Below are positions 52,360 to 61,061 of a stretch of 64,000 nt of DNA, piece after piece. Where the stretch lies: contig NZ_JAODPB010000003.1 in assembly GCF_025770735.1 (NCBI RefSeq), positions 62,001 to 126,000 of the forward strand, given 5' to 3'. This DNA is from Shouchella tritolerans. GTDB lineage: Bacteria; Bacillota; Bacilli; Bacillales; Bacillaceae_D. Numbering within the stretch: position 1 is the first letter of the stretch; the number at the start of each line of letters is the position of its first letter. The translations under genes were made by a program, and so were the position numbers. The notes beneath the pieces were generated by a model. The model was not told the DNA's origin, made no database searches, and saw nothing but the letters and a program-made list of their open reading frames with translations.

Positions 52360-52860
52360 TTATAGGTCAATCGGTTCATCGGAGCCGTGGTTTGCCCCGT
52401 TTTTGCCTGTTAGTAGTTCTGTCAGGCAGAACCAAGTGATCAGCAGGCCAGAGATTGGCAATGATAAGTAGACAAAGCCCATTGGTATGCCAAGTGAAAC
52501 TGTTTGTTGAGACATTGTTAATGATACAAGCTGGATCCCGCCATATACCATGACAAGTAAGGCAAACGCAATTAGAAAAAGCTGGACGAGCTGGCGCGCT
52601 CGTTTTTGAGTCGAATCCGAAAAGCGGTTTACGACCATCTCAATCGCTATATGTTTTTTAAGATGGAAGGCATAGGCACCGCCAACCATCGTGACCCAAA
52701 TAAGCGAGTAGCGTAGAAATTCTTCTGAAAAGGTGCTAGGGGCATTGAGGACATAGCGGCTAAAGACTTGCCAAATCGCAACGAGCACCATGAGCCCAAA
52801 CATGGCAGACGACAGAAACATGATGATTTTTCCTAATCCATCATTGATTTTCTCAATCAT
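52360..52860 (-). CDS. dctQ: TRAP transporter small permease, DctQ type
   Basis: A 166-residue, four-helix membrane protein. FSRYVLNAPSTFSEEFLRYSLIWVTMVGGAYAFHLKKHIAIEMV is the DctQ signature. It pairs with DctM. An AGGAGGGG site selects ATG 52860; the frame extends further upstream. Overlaps dctP by eight bases. Confidence 0.92.
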   Translation of the reverse strand: MIEKINDGLGKIIMFLSSAMFGLMVLVAIWQVFSRYVLNAPSTFSEEFLRYSLIWVTMVGGAYAFHLKKHIAIEMVVNRFSDSTQKRARQLVQLFLIAFALLVMVYGGIQLVSLTMSQQTVSLGIPMGFVYLSLPISGLLITWFCLTELLTGKNGANHGSDEPIDL

Positions 52861-53866
52861 TTGTGTGCCCCTCCTTACGCGTTTCTTGAATACGCTCATA
52901 AAATGGTGCTAAATCTGGGTCTTGTTTTACTTGTTGATGCATAGGTTCCACACTTTCACGGAATGCCGCTTTATCGACATCTTTATGGAATGTGACGCCC
53001 ATCTCTTCTGCGTGGGCAATCGCTTCTGCAGTTTCGGCGGCCCATAACTCCTTGTGAAACGCACTTGACTCAAGTGCAGCTTCTTTTAAGATCCTTTGTT
53101 CTTCTGCGCTAAAACTTTCCCAGCGGCTTTGGTTAAAGATAAGCAAATCGGGCACAATCGCGTGCTCTGTGTAAGAATACTCTTTTGCTACTTCACCGTG
53201 GTTGTTCGAAGTTAAAGCGGTTTCATTATTTTCAGTACCGTCTATGACTCCTTGCTGAAGGGCAGTATATACTTCGCCAAATGCCATTGGGGTAGGGGCG
53301 CCGCCCATCAAGCGCGTCATTTCAATCGCCGTTTCGCTCGGCTGTACGCGAATTTTTAAACCTCTTAGGTCCTCAGGCGCTAACACAGGTGTGCCGATCG
53401 TATACATATTACGAATACCTGAATCGTAGTAGGTTAAACCGAAAAAGCCATTGTCAGCAGTCGAATCATAGATATCCGTTGCGATATCGCTTTCCATGAC
53501 AGTGTAATAATGTTCGGCCCCATCAAATAAATAAGGGATGCTAAATAAGGCGTAAACAGGAGAGAAACTTTCTAATGCGGTAGCGCTTACCTTTGTCGCA
53601 TCTACTGCACCTGTTTGCGTTAATTCAATCGCTTCCCGCTCAGAACCAAGTTGGCCGTTTGGAAAAATTTCAAATGTAAGAGCGCCCTCGCTTTTTTCTT
53701 CAGCCAATTCGGCAAAATGGAGCAAAGACTGATGAATTGGATGGTTTTCGTTCATATTGTGTGCAAGGCGCAATGTCGTTGTCTCTGTTGACAAGCTAGC
53801 TGGTGTAGCGCACGCAACAGTAAGACCAATAAAAACGCTTCCAAAAAATAGAGCTGTGCGACGCAT
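52853..53866 (-). CDS. dctP: TRAP transporter solute-binding protein, DctP type, lipoprotein
   Basis: A 337-residue receptor with a signal peptide and lipobox LTVAC (Cys19). LRGLKIRVQPSETAIEMTRLMGGAPTPMAFGEVYTALQQGVIDGTENN is the DctP signature: the Arg that holds the carboxylate (in RVQPS) and the Asn of DGTENN are present, so the substrate should be an acid. It is the first gene of the dctPQM-GH31 operon, with AAGGAGG before the ATG. Confidence 0.93.
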   Translation of the reverse strand: MRRTALFFGSVFIGLTVACATPASLSTETTTLRLAHNMNENHPIHQSLLHFAELAEEKSEGALTFEIFPNGQLGSEREAIELTQTGAVDATKVSATALESFSPVYALFSIPYLFDGAEHYYTVMESDIATDIYDSTADNGFFGLTYYDSGIRNMYTIGTPVLAPEDLRGLKIRVQPSETAIEMTRLMGGAPTPMAFGEVYTALQQGVIDGTENNETALTSNNHGEVAKEYSYTEHAIVPDLLIFNQSRWESFSAEEQRILKEAALESSAFHKELWAAETAEAIAHAEEMGVTFHKDVDKAAFRESVEPMHQQVKQDPDLAPFYERIQETRKEGHTND

Positions 53867-53886
53867 GGAATATCCTCCTTGAGTTT

Positions 53887-53902
53887 ATAACAACGTTGTT
53901 AT
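53887..53902. promoter_or_regulatory. LacI-type operator 1
   Basis: Perfect palindrome ATAACAACGTTGTTAT just downstream of the dctP promoter. Confidence 0.8.
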
Positions 53903-53908
53903 TCTCAA

Positions 53909-53938
53909 ATAAAAAGAAACCGCTGTCATTCATGTCAA
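53909..53938 (-). promoter_or_regulatory. dctP promoter
   Basis: TTGACA (53938-53933) and a weak TTTTAT (53914-53909), 18-base spacer, bracketed by the two operators. Confidence 0.5.
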
Positions 53939-53954
53939 TAACAACGTTGTTATT
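53937..53954. promoter_or_regulatory. LacI-type operator 2
   Basis: Perfect 18-bp palindrome AATAACAACGTTGTTATT, same core as operator 1; the centres are 51 bp apart. It overlaps the -35 regions of both divergent promoters. Confidence 0.82.
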
Positions 53955-53975
53955 TCATCATATATCGATTAGACT
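53947..53975 (+). promoter_or_regulatory. Promoter of the LacI-family gene
   Basis: TTGTTA (53947-53952), 17-base spacer, TAGACT (53970-53975); -35 inside operator 2, so autorepression is likely. Confidence 0.5.
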
Positions 53976-54026
53976 AGTTTTAGCAAGTACTTTTTAGATC
54001 GAATCGCTGCCTAAAGGAGAGAAAGT

Positions 54027-55001
54027 ATGACGGTTACGATTAAGGATATTGCGAAAGCAGCTAATGTTAGTTATTCGACGGTTTCTAAAGCATTAAATGA
54101 CAGCCCCCTTGTTAAGCCGGAAACGAAGCGCATGATCGTGGAAAAGGCAAATCAACTAGGCTACACGCCCAATTTTTCGGCCAAGCATTTAGTGACGAGG
54201 CGTACGAATACGATTGGTTTGGTGTGGCCGACAATTGAGCGTGTTGCTCTGTCGGCATTGGTTACGCAAGTAAATCAACATATAACAAACAGCGGGCGGA
54301 CAATGATTTTATCCATTAATCATGCCCTTGAGGCAGTGGAGCTATTTTCAAGAATGCGAATCGATGGCATCTTGTTATTTGAAGAAGAAATTCCACAGGA
54401 CAAACTCCCAAATAACATAGGGATCCCCTTGCTCTCTTACGGGGTGCCGGATATTGAACAGTTTCCGACAGTGGGCGTTCAGCATGAGTTGGCAATGGAG
54501 TTGGCTGTAAAAGAGTTTGTAGAAATCGGTCACCAATCGATTGCTTATGCTGGTGTTATAAATGGGACGGGAAGGCGCCAGCAAGCGAAACAGACGGGAT
54601 ATGAAGCTGCCATGAAAAAGTGGGGGCTTAAGTCGCAGCTTATTGATACTGGCGGGCTTGACGCTTGTGACGCTGATGGCGCGATTGAACGGTTGTTGAC
54701 AGAATCAACACTCCCCACAGCGATGATTTGTTCCAGCTACGACATTTCGATCGGCACGTTACGCGCGTTAAGGCGGAACGGCATTCAAGTTCCAAATGAT
54801 TTGTCGCTCATCTCCTATGACAATATTCCGCAGCTAGCTGAAGCTGATGTGCCATTGACAGCAGTAGGCGTTCCGATTGACAAGCTCGCACAAGAGTTGG
54901 TCGAAACGTTGTTGGCCTTAATAGAAGGCGAGCAAGCAGCCACTGGTCGGGAACTAACCCCTGAATTGGTGCGGAGAAAGTCAACGAAACAAAGGTCATA
55001 A
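54027..55001 (+). CDS. LacI-family transcriptional regulator
   Basis: A 324-residue repressor. Residues 1-60: TIKDIAKAANVSYSTVSKALND (HTH) and the hinge with GYTPNFSAKHL; residues 60-324: periplasmic-binding-like sensor domain. It should bind the two palindromes upstream and control the dctPQM-GH31 operon and itself, with an imported or processed sugar derivative as inducer. An AAAGGAGAG site precedes ATG 54027. A terminator follows. Confidence 0.92.
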   Translation: MTVTIKDIAKAANVSYSTVSKALNDSPLVKPETKRMIVEKANQLGYTPNFSAKHLVTRRTNTIGLVWPTIERVALSALVTQVNQHITNSGRTMILSINHALEAVELFSRMRIDGILLFEEEIPQDKLPNNIGIPLLSYGVPDIEQFPTVGVQHELAMELAVKEFVEIGHQSIAYAGVINGTGRRQQAKQTGYEAAMKKWGLKSQLIDTGGLDACDADGAIERLLTESTLPTAMICSSYDISIGTLRALRRNGIQVPNDLSLISYDNIPQLAEADVPLTAVGVPIDKLAQELVETLLALIEGEQAATGRELTPELVRRKSTKQRS

Positions 55002-55013
55002 CGTTGTTTGGAC

Positions 55014-55052
55014 GAAGAATCATCATGAAGCGCAGCATGATGGTTCTTTTTT
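55014..55052 (+). terminator. Terminator of the LacI-family gene
   Basis: AGAATCATCATG pairs with CATGATGGTTCT, then TTTTTT. Confidence 0.8.
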
Positions 55053-55152
55053 CGTTGTCGGATAACATCGATGTTGTCTTATATGAAGTGAATCCCGTAA
55101 CAGTTTTGTGTCGTAAATAACAGCAATGATTTTGTTCATTGGGATGAGTTGC

Positions 55153-55183
55153 TTGCGTGTGACGTTACGTTACAGGTTACGAT
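55153..55183 (+). promoter_or_regulatory. MerR-type promoter with 19-base spacer
   Basis: TTGCGT (55153-55158) and TACGAT (55178-55183) are 19 bases apart, the over-long spacing used by MerR activators. In the spacer lies the near-palindrome TGACGTTACGTTA, a candidate MerR operator. Confidence 0.65.
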
Positions 55184-55204
55184 AGAGAAAAGGGGGGAAA
55201 TAGG

Positions 55205-55978
55205 ATGGAAATGACGATTAGCATGTTTGCCAAAAAAGTCGGCACCACTGTACGGACATTGCGTTATTACGACCAAATTGGTTTGTTGACGCCTGAACGG
55301 CAAAATAAAAGTGGGCACAAACTGTACACGCGTAAAGAATGGGAACGGTATCAGCAAATTCAAGTTTTCAAGCATCTTGGTTTCTCGCTTGCTGACATGA
55401 AAGAACAGCTTCATACCTCTACTTGGAGTGCACGGGAAATGCTAGCCGCTCAGAAAAAGATGCTTGAGCAAAAGAAATGGGAAATAGAAGAGGTGTTGGC
55501 GACAATTCGGCGTGCAGAGGCTTTATATGATTTAGAAGGGATCGAGGAAGAGGATCTCGATGATTTGTTGTTTGTGCTCATTGATGCTTTCCGCTTGGAG
55601 AAACGGCAAAAAGACGCGTTAATCGCCCATTTTCCTGAAAGTTCATTGAATGAATTGTTTGCTTATGATGATGATCCTGAAGTACAACTGGAAATAGACA
55701 AACAAGGTGCTTATTTTTACAAACGGATGAAAAACGCGCTTCATAATGGCATGGATCCAGGAGCTGAAGAAGTCCAAGGCTATGTAAAAGAGCTATTTTC
55801 TAGTTTTCCGATGAAATCGGTTCCGAATGTGATTGATGAGCTTGGCGATGTTGAAACGTTTTTCGTAGAACATGAGAGTCTGTTTTTCATCCATCTCCCT
55901 GAAAGATTACAAAAATATACGGATAAAGCAATGGAAATTTATTTTAGAAATGGAAGTGGTGAAGAAGATGGAACATGA
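55205..55978 (+). CDS. MerR-family regulator
   Basis: A 257-residue regulator. Residues 3-75 are a MerR winged helix (ISMFAKKVGTTVRTLRYYDQIGLL..., LYTRKEWERYQQIQVFKHLGFSL), then a coiled coil around 80-115, then a C-terminal effector domain of about 140 residues resembling multidrug sensors of the TipA/antibiotic-binding type. It probably activates itself and the ABC exporter when a drug binds. GGGGGG precedes the ATG; the ABC gene overlaps its end by 11 bases. Confidence 0.9.
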   Translation: MEMTISMFAKKVGTTVRTLRYYDQIGLLTPERQNKSGHKLYTRKEWERYQQIQVFKHLGFSLADMKEQLHTSTWSAREMLAAQKKMLEQKKWEIEEVLATIRRAEALYDLEGIEEEDLDDLLFVLIDAFRLEKRQKDALIAHFPESSLNELFAYDDDPEVQLEIDKQGAYFYKRMKNALHNGMDPGAEEVQGYVKELFSSFPMKSVPNVIDELGDVETFFVEHESLFFIHLPERLQKYTDKAMEIYFRNGSGEEDGT

Positions 55979-57710
55979 ACTTGCCGGCTCATTGGGAGCT
56001 AGACGCTTTTGGTCCATGATCAAACCTTTTTTGCCGAAGGTGGCATGGCTCGTTCTTGCAGTGGTTCTCGTCATTGGTGAAACCAGCCTGTCGCTCATTG
56101 TCCCGCTATTAACAATGAATTTCGTGGACGAAATGAATGCAGTCGGTTTAAACGGCCAAACGGTGTTTTTGCTTGCGTCTGTGTTTTTAGCACAACTTGT
56201 GATGTCCGGCTTTGCCCTTTATACGATGATGTACATTGGTCAAAAAGTTGTGTTCGCGCTAAGAAAAGAAGCTTGGCAACGGATGCTCCATTTGCCTGTC
56301 CCTTTTTTTGACAGACACTCGTCTGGAGAATTGATGAGCCGGATGACCAATGATACGCTTGTCATAAAAGATTTTCTGACGATGCAGTTAATCCCGTTTT
56401 TCTCGGGCATTGTTTCGATTATTGGCTCGATCGTCTTGCTTCTGGCAATTGACTGGAAAATGACGCTAATGATGCTGACTGTTGTTCCGGCTTCGCTTCT
56501 CGTCATGATTCCTTTAGGCCGCAGTATGTATAAAGTGTCTAAATCTTTACAAGATGAAACGGCCTCTTTTCAAGGTGATTTAGGCCGCGTTCTATCAGAT
56601 ATCCGCCTAGTCAAGGCGTCCCTTGCTGAAGGAGTCGAACAGAAAGTCGGCCTCTCCCGTATGGCAAAACTGTTTCGCTTTGGGATGCGTGAAGGGAAAA
56701 TTATGGCTGTGATTCAACCATTGATGATGAGCGCCATGCTCATTATGCTCGTTGTTATCTTTGGCTACGGAGGCATGAGGGTTTCGGCGGGGACGCTGTC
56801 GGCGGGAGCGCTTGTCGCCATCATTTTTTACTTATTTCAAATTGCAATGCCATTTACACAAATGGCCAGCTTTTTCACTCAATTTCAAAAGGCGCTCGGC
56901 GCAAGTGAACGCCTTGAGACGATATTGCGAGCTGAGCCGGAAAAGAATGCTGAAAACGTAGATGGAGCCGTTGCGCCTGCAGGCACACTCAGTTTCCAAG
57001 AAGTTTCCTTTGGCTACACTGCTGACAAGCCGATTTTAAAAGAGGTGCATTTTGATGCTCCTATCGGCAAGGTGACCGCTTTTGTTGGGCCAAGTGGAGC
57101 AGGGAAGACGACATTGTTCTCATTGATTGAACGTTTTTATGTGCCAGACGACGGTACGATTCAATATAAGGGTCATTCCATCCATCGCCTACCTTTGCAT
57201 GAGTGGCGGCAAAAGATTGCCTATGTTTCCCAAGACTCGCCGATCATGGCAGGCACGATCCGCTCTAATTTGGTTTATGGGCTTACAGATGTCCCTGAAG
57301 AGAAAATCACGGCAGCGGTTAGGCATGCAAATTTAGAGTCGTTCATTGCCTCCCTTCCAGACAAATACGATACGGAAGTAGGAGAGCGAGGCGTCCGTTT
57401 ATCAGGAGGACAACGGCAACGCCTCGCGATCGCCCGGGCGATGATTCGCGATCCTGAAATCTTGCTTCTTGACGAAGCAACAGCACACTTGGACAGTTCG
57501 TCGGAAAAACTCGTACAGGACGCCCTTGAAGTGCTGATGGAGGGACGGACGACACTTGTGATTGCCCATCGATTAGCGACCGTTAGGCATGCCGATCAAT
57601 TGATTGTACTAGAGGAAGGAAACGTAACGGGTGCAGGCACACACGCTGAATTGCTGGATACACACCCACTTTATAAGGAACTGGTAAGTCAGCAGCTTCA
57701 GTTCAATTAA
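55968..57710 (+). CDS. Multidrug ABC exporter, BmrA/LmrA-like
   Basis: A 580-residue half-transporter: six membrane helices in residues 15-315 (with FFDRHSSGELMSRMTNDT, the exporter coupling region) and an ATPase domain with Walker A GPSGAGKTT, signature LSGGQRQR, Walker B ILLLDEATAHLD and H-loop AHRLATV. Length and motifs match B. subtilis BmrA. It likely exports drugs or lipids as a homodimer. The ATG 55968 overlaps the MerR gene, with GGTGAAGAAG upstream, so both are one regulated unit. Confidence 0.92.
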   Translation: MEHELAGSLGARRFWSMIKPFLPKVAWLVLAVVLVIGETSLSLIVPLLTMNFVDEMNAVGLNGQTVFLLASVFLAQLVMSGFALYTMMYIGQKVVFALRKEAWQRMLHLPVPFFDRHSSGELMSRMTNDTLVIKDFLTMQLIPFFSGIVSIIGSIVLLLAIDWKMTLMMLTVVPASLLVMIPLGRSMYKVSKSLQDETASFQGDLGRVLSDIRLVKASLAEGVEQKVGLSRMAKLFRFGMREGKIMAVIQPLMMSAMLIMLVVIFGYGGMRVSAGTLSAGALVAIIFYLFQIAMPFTQMASFFTQFQKALGASERLETILRAEPEKNAENVDGAVAPAGTLSFQEVSFGYTADKPILKEVHFDAPIGKVTAFVGPSGAGKTTLFSLIERFYVPDDGTIQYKGHSIHRLPLHEWRQKIAYVSQDSPIMAGTIRSNLVYGLTDVPEEKITAAVRHANLESFIASLPDKYDTEVGERGVRLSGGQRQRLAIARAMIRDPEILLLDEATAHLDSSSEKLVQDALEVLMEGRTTLVIAHRLATVRHADQLIVLEEGNVTGAGTHAELLDTHPLYKELVSQQLQFN

Positions 57711-57832
57711 GGAAAGCGAGCGCACGCCTATTGCGTTCGATTAAGGCGTAATTAAAGCCATTTCCCAATTTGTAATTGCCGCCAAAGCAGGTATAATGAA
57801 ACGAAAGACATGTAGGAAGGTGTGCGTCCAAA

Positions 57833-58681
57833 GTGAGTTCGTTGCTCGCGCAAATCGAAAAAGAACTGGAAAGCCTATCAGAGGCAGAGGCCCGAATTGG
57901 GCAAACGATATTGGACAGTCCAAGCCAAATCCCAAGCATGACGACGAAAGAGCTGTCCGCTCGCGCTGGAGTCAGTGAGGCAAGTGTCATCCGCTTTTGC
58001 AAGAAAATCGGAATTAACAGTTTCCGGTTGTTTAAAATGGAACTGATGAAAGATGTAACGGCTTCAAAAGAAAGGTTGACCGACTTTTCATCGTTGCAAG
58101 AAAAAGACGCGCCTTATGATTTGTTCCGCAGAGTGACGTTTACGAATAAAAGTGCGATCGAATTGTCGCTATCATCGATAGACCGAAAGCAACTTGAAGC
58201 CGCTGTTGCTGCCCTAATGACAGCGAAGCGCATCGTCTTTTACGGAGTCGGCGGCTCTGCCGCTGCTGCATTCGACGGCAGCTATAAGTTTACGCGCATC
58301 GGCTATCAGGCATCTTCTTCTCAAGATTTCCATTATAATCTTTCGCTCATTCCTTATATGGAAAAAGGCGATATATTTGTGGCAATCAGCTTGTCGGGAA
58401 AAACGCAGGATGTAGTGGAATTGGCCTCATTTGCAAAAAAGCAAGGCGTCACCGTCGTGGCGATTACGAAAATGGACCGCTCGCCATTGTATAGGTTGGC
58501 AGATATTACTCTTTGTACGCCAAATGTGGAGGAAGACTTCCGCATCGGCACGATCGCCTCGCGAATGACGCAGTTGAACATTATTGATACGCTTTATTTA
58601 AGTGTATTCCATGAAAAAGACGAAGACACCATTACCGCGTTTTTAAAAGCGCGTGAGGAAGCATTGCGCTTGCGCCGCTAA
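57833..58681 (+). CDS. RpiR/MurR-family regulator
   Basis: A 282-residue regulator: N-terminal RpiR helix-turn-helix (SMTTKELSARAGVSEASVIRFCKKIG) and a C-terminal SIS sugar-phosphate isomerase domain (VFYGVGGSAAAAFDGSYKFTRIG, VAISLSGKTQDVVELASFAKKQG), which binds phosphosugars. Its start is GTG 57833 with GGAAGG upstream. It lies next to, and converges on, the acid-sugar operon (pdxA2), and may influence it or a distant operon. A bidirectional terminator follows. Confidence 0.9.
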   Translation: MSSLLAQIEKELESLSEAEARIGQTILDSPSQIPSMTTKELSARAGVSEASVIRFCKKIGINSFRLFKMELMKDVTASKERLTDFSSLQEKDAPYDLFRRVTFTNKSAIELSLSSIDRKQLEAAVAALMTAKRIVFYGVGGSAAAAFDGSYKFTRIGYQASSSQDFHYNLSLIPYMEKGDIFVAISLSGKTQDVVELASFAKKQGVTVVAITKMDRSPLYRLADITLCTPNVEEDFRIGTIASRMTQLNIIDTLYLSVFHEKDEDTITAFLKAREEALRLRR

Positions 58682-58685
58682 GCTA

Positions 58686-58726
58686 AAAAGAGCCTTAGGC
58701 CAAATCAAAGCCTAAAGCTCTTTTTT
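58686..58726. terminator. Bidirectional terminator
   Basis: AAAAGAGCCTTAGGC pairs with GCCTAAAGCTCTTTT; T runs on both sides. Confidence 0.85.
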
Positions 58727-58754
58727 ATACAGAACAACGTGAAGCCTAGCTTTT

Positions 58755-59747
58755 TTATTTAGGAGCAAGCTCAACCGCGTCACGATAAGCGGCGAGAAGG
58801 CTCCGTTCATCGGCTATGTTTTTGCCGGCGATGTCAAAGGCGGTGCCGTGGTCAACAGACGTACGGACAATGCCGCCTTTTAGGCCAACAGTGATGTTTA
58901 CGCCTGCTTCTAAGCCCATTACTTTTATTGGCACATGGCCTTGGTCGTGGTAGCAAGCGACAACGATGTCAAAGTCGCCGCGAGCAGCACGGAAAAACAG
59001 TGTGTCAGCTGGGTATGGTCCTTCTACATCGATCCCTTCTTCCCTCGCCTTTTCAATCGCAGGAACCAATTTTTCTTCCTCTTCGCCTTCTCCGAACAGG
59101 CCGTTCTCACCAGCGTGTGGGTTGATACCACATACAGCAATCTTTGGCTGTTTGTTCCCGGCGGCAGCAAGTGTTTCATGAGCTAAAGAAATAACTTTAT
59201 ATGTCCGTTCTGGAGTGATCATATCAATTGCTTTGCGCAAGCCTACGTGTGTTGTCAAATGGATCACTTTTAAATTTGGAGCAGATAGCATCATCGAAAA
59301 GTCAGCTGTCCCAGTCAGTTCAGCTAAAATTTCCGTATGGCCTGGATACATATGCCCTGCTTTTTGCATCGCTTCTTTGTTTAATGGAGCTGTGCAAATC
59401 GCATTAATTTTTTTCGCTTTAGCAAGCTCAACTGCCCGTTCAACATAACGGAAAGCGGCGTTGCCTGCTGCCTCGCTAACTTGTCCGAAAGATACGCCTT
59501 CCGTTAACAAGCGCAAGTCAATGACTTCAATCGTTCCTGGTTCAAAGACACATTCGTCAACTGTTGATACAGATACAACATTCAATTCCGTTTCGGTTAT
59601 GTGGACAGCCCGTTCCATTATAGCTGCATCACCGATCACGACAGGACGTCCCATTTTAAAAGTTGATTCATCCGCCAATGCTTTTGCGATGATTTCGGGG
59701 CCTACACCGGCTGCGTCCCCCATGGTAATGCCAATGATTGGTCTCAT
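58755..59747 (-). CDS. pdxA: PdxA2-like 4-phospho-acid-sugar dehydrogenase
   Basis: A 330-residue PdxA-family NAD-dependent dehydrogenase. The three metal histidines are visible: His167 (LTTHVGLRKAID), His211 (NPHAGENGLFG) and His267 (CYHDQGHVP). Classical PdxA makes pyridoxine precursors, but members beside DUF1537 kinases (PdxA2) oxidise D-threonate or D-erythronate 4-phosphate to a keto acid that loses CO2 to give dihydroxyacetone phosphate. Its ATG overlaps the kinase stop (ATGA), which strongly supports this role. Confidence 0.9.
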   Translation of the reverse strand: MRPIIGITMGDAAGVGPEIIAKALADESTFKMGRPVVIGDAAIMERAVHITETELNVVSVSTVDECVFEPGTIEVIDLRLLTEGVSFGQVSEAAGNAAFRYVERAVELAKAKKINAICTAPLNKEAMQKAGHMYPGHTEILAELTGTADFSMMLSAPNLKVIHLTTHVGLRKAIDMITPERTYKVISLAHETLAAAGNKQPKIAVCGINPHAGENGLFGEGEEEEKLVPAIEKAREEGIDVEGPYPADTLFFRAARGDFDIVVACYHDQGHVPIKVMGLEAGVNITVGLKGGIVRTSVDHGTAFDIAGKNIADERSLLAAYRDAVELAPK

Positions 59748-61045
59748 TTGCCTTCCTCCTTAGTAAAGTGGTGGTACAGGTTCGAGAAAGTTTGCTCGTT
59801 GCCGAAGGCGCCTGCTTTCGTAATGGCGTATGTCTGATGATGTTTCCCAGTAAACTGGGCAACAGGAATGCCCGGTTCAAATTCATCAAACAAACGCAAT
59901 TCTTCAATGTTAAGACGACGGCATAGTGCTTTTGCAGTATCGCCACCAGTCATAATAATCGCTTGGAAATGGCGAGCCTCCATTAGTTTCGAGCCGATCG
60001 CTGCAATCGTATCGGCAATTCGTTTTGCCAATTCGCTGATTGCGGTGCTAGTTGTTTTCGCGTAGTCGTATACTTCTGCGACTTCCTTGCGCTCAGTCCC
60101 AGAGAAAATGACGGGTATTTTGCCGATCGCTAATGTCTTTTCTGCAGCGGCCACTACTCGCTCTAACTCTTTTGTTTGTGTATGGCGGTCATTGCTTGCT
60201 GCTTTTGCCGCATGGAGGCGAATCCCTTCTGTTTGCGGGTGCGTGAGCAAATGGGCAACTTGTGTCTTGCTTACTTCGCTCATGCTGCCAACGAGATAAA
60301 GGATGGGGTCACTGCTAACGGGGTGGTCAGCAAATGGAGTATTTGTGCCCGATACTATCGTTTGCGCAAGTGCATCCGATAAGCCTGCAGAACCAGCCAA
60401 AAGCAGTCGTTTCGGCTGCTGCTGCGAAAAAGCAGCAATGCGTTCGAGTGTTTCCATTGAAACAGCATCGCAAATAAAGACAGTTTGTTCGTTAGTGATT
60501 TTGCGATCAAGCCAAGCGCTAATTGTTTCTGGTTTTTCAGCCCATAACGATTCTGGAATATGGTCAATAGCACCGCGATATTGGTGGCCAATGTGGTCAG
60601 AAATGGCAGAGTCAGAAACAGGATCTGCTTCGTTTCTGGCAAACTCTGTTTCTCCGATTGGCGTGCCATTTACGTAAAGGATCCCATCCTCGACTGTACG
60701 GTTATTGGCAGGGAAACTAGGCGCCAACAAAATGCATTCAGGTTTCCAAGCTTCGGCAGTGGCTTCAAGTTCTGCCCCGACATTGCCTCGCAATGTCGAA
60801 TCGACTTTTTTAAAAATCAAATTTGGATGGTAAGGCGCTAATGCAGACATGGCTGCGTGGACAGCCGCTTTCGCTTCTTTAGGAGGAAGGGCACGGCTAT
60901 CCGTATCGACCACGACTGCTTCTGCGCGATTTTCTGACGAACCTTTTCCATTGAGCCAGACAACTGTGTCCAAGCCTGCTTTGGCAAGCTGGACGCCGCT
61001 GTCATTTGCTCCGGTAAGGTCATCAGCAATAATGGCAATTTTCAT
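59744..61045 (-). CDS. dtnK: Four-carbon acid sugar kinase (DUF1537, DtnK/OtnK-like)
   Basis: A 433-residue kinase with the N-terminal sugar-binding domain (IIADDLTGANDSGVQLAKAG, FKKVDSTLRGNVGAE) and the C-terminal nucleotide-binding domain ending in IIMTGGDTAKALCRRL. These phosphorylate D-threonate, D-erythronate and related acids at C4. Middle gene of an operon with a KdgT-like permease and PdxA2-like enzyme, so D-threonate or D-erythronate catabolism is indicated; the exact isomer cannot be told. GGAGAG precedes the ATG. Confidence 0.92.
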   Translation of the reverse strand: MKIAIIADDLTGANDSGVQLAKAGLDTVVWLNGKGSSENRAEAVVVDTDSRALPPKEAKAAVHAAMSALAPYHPNLIFKKVDSTLRGNVGAELEATAEAWKPECILLAPSFPANNRTVEDGILYVNGTPIGETEFARNEADPVSDSAISDHIGHQYRGAIDHIPESLWAEKPETISAWLDRKITNEQTVFICDAVSMETLERIAAFSQQQPKRLLLAGSAGLSDALAQTIVSGTNTPFADHPVSSDPILYLVGSMSEVSKTQVAHLLTHPQTEGIRLHAAKAASNDRHTQTKELERVVAAAEKTLAIGKIPVIFSGTERKEVAEVYDYAKTTSTAISELAKRIADTIAAIGSKLMEARHFQAIIMTGGDTAKALCRRLNIEELRLFDEFEPGIPVAQFTGKHHQTYAITKAGAFGNEQTFSNLYHHFTKEEGK

Positions 61046-61061
61046 GATGACTCTCCTATCC

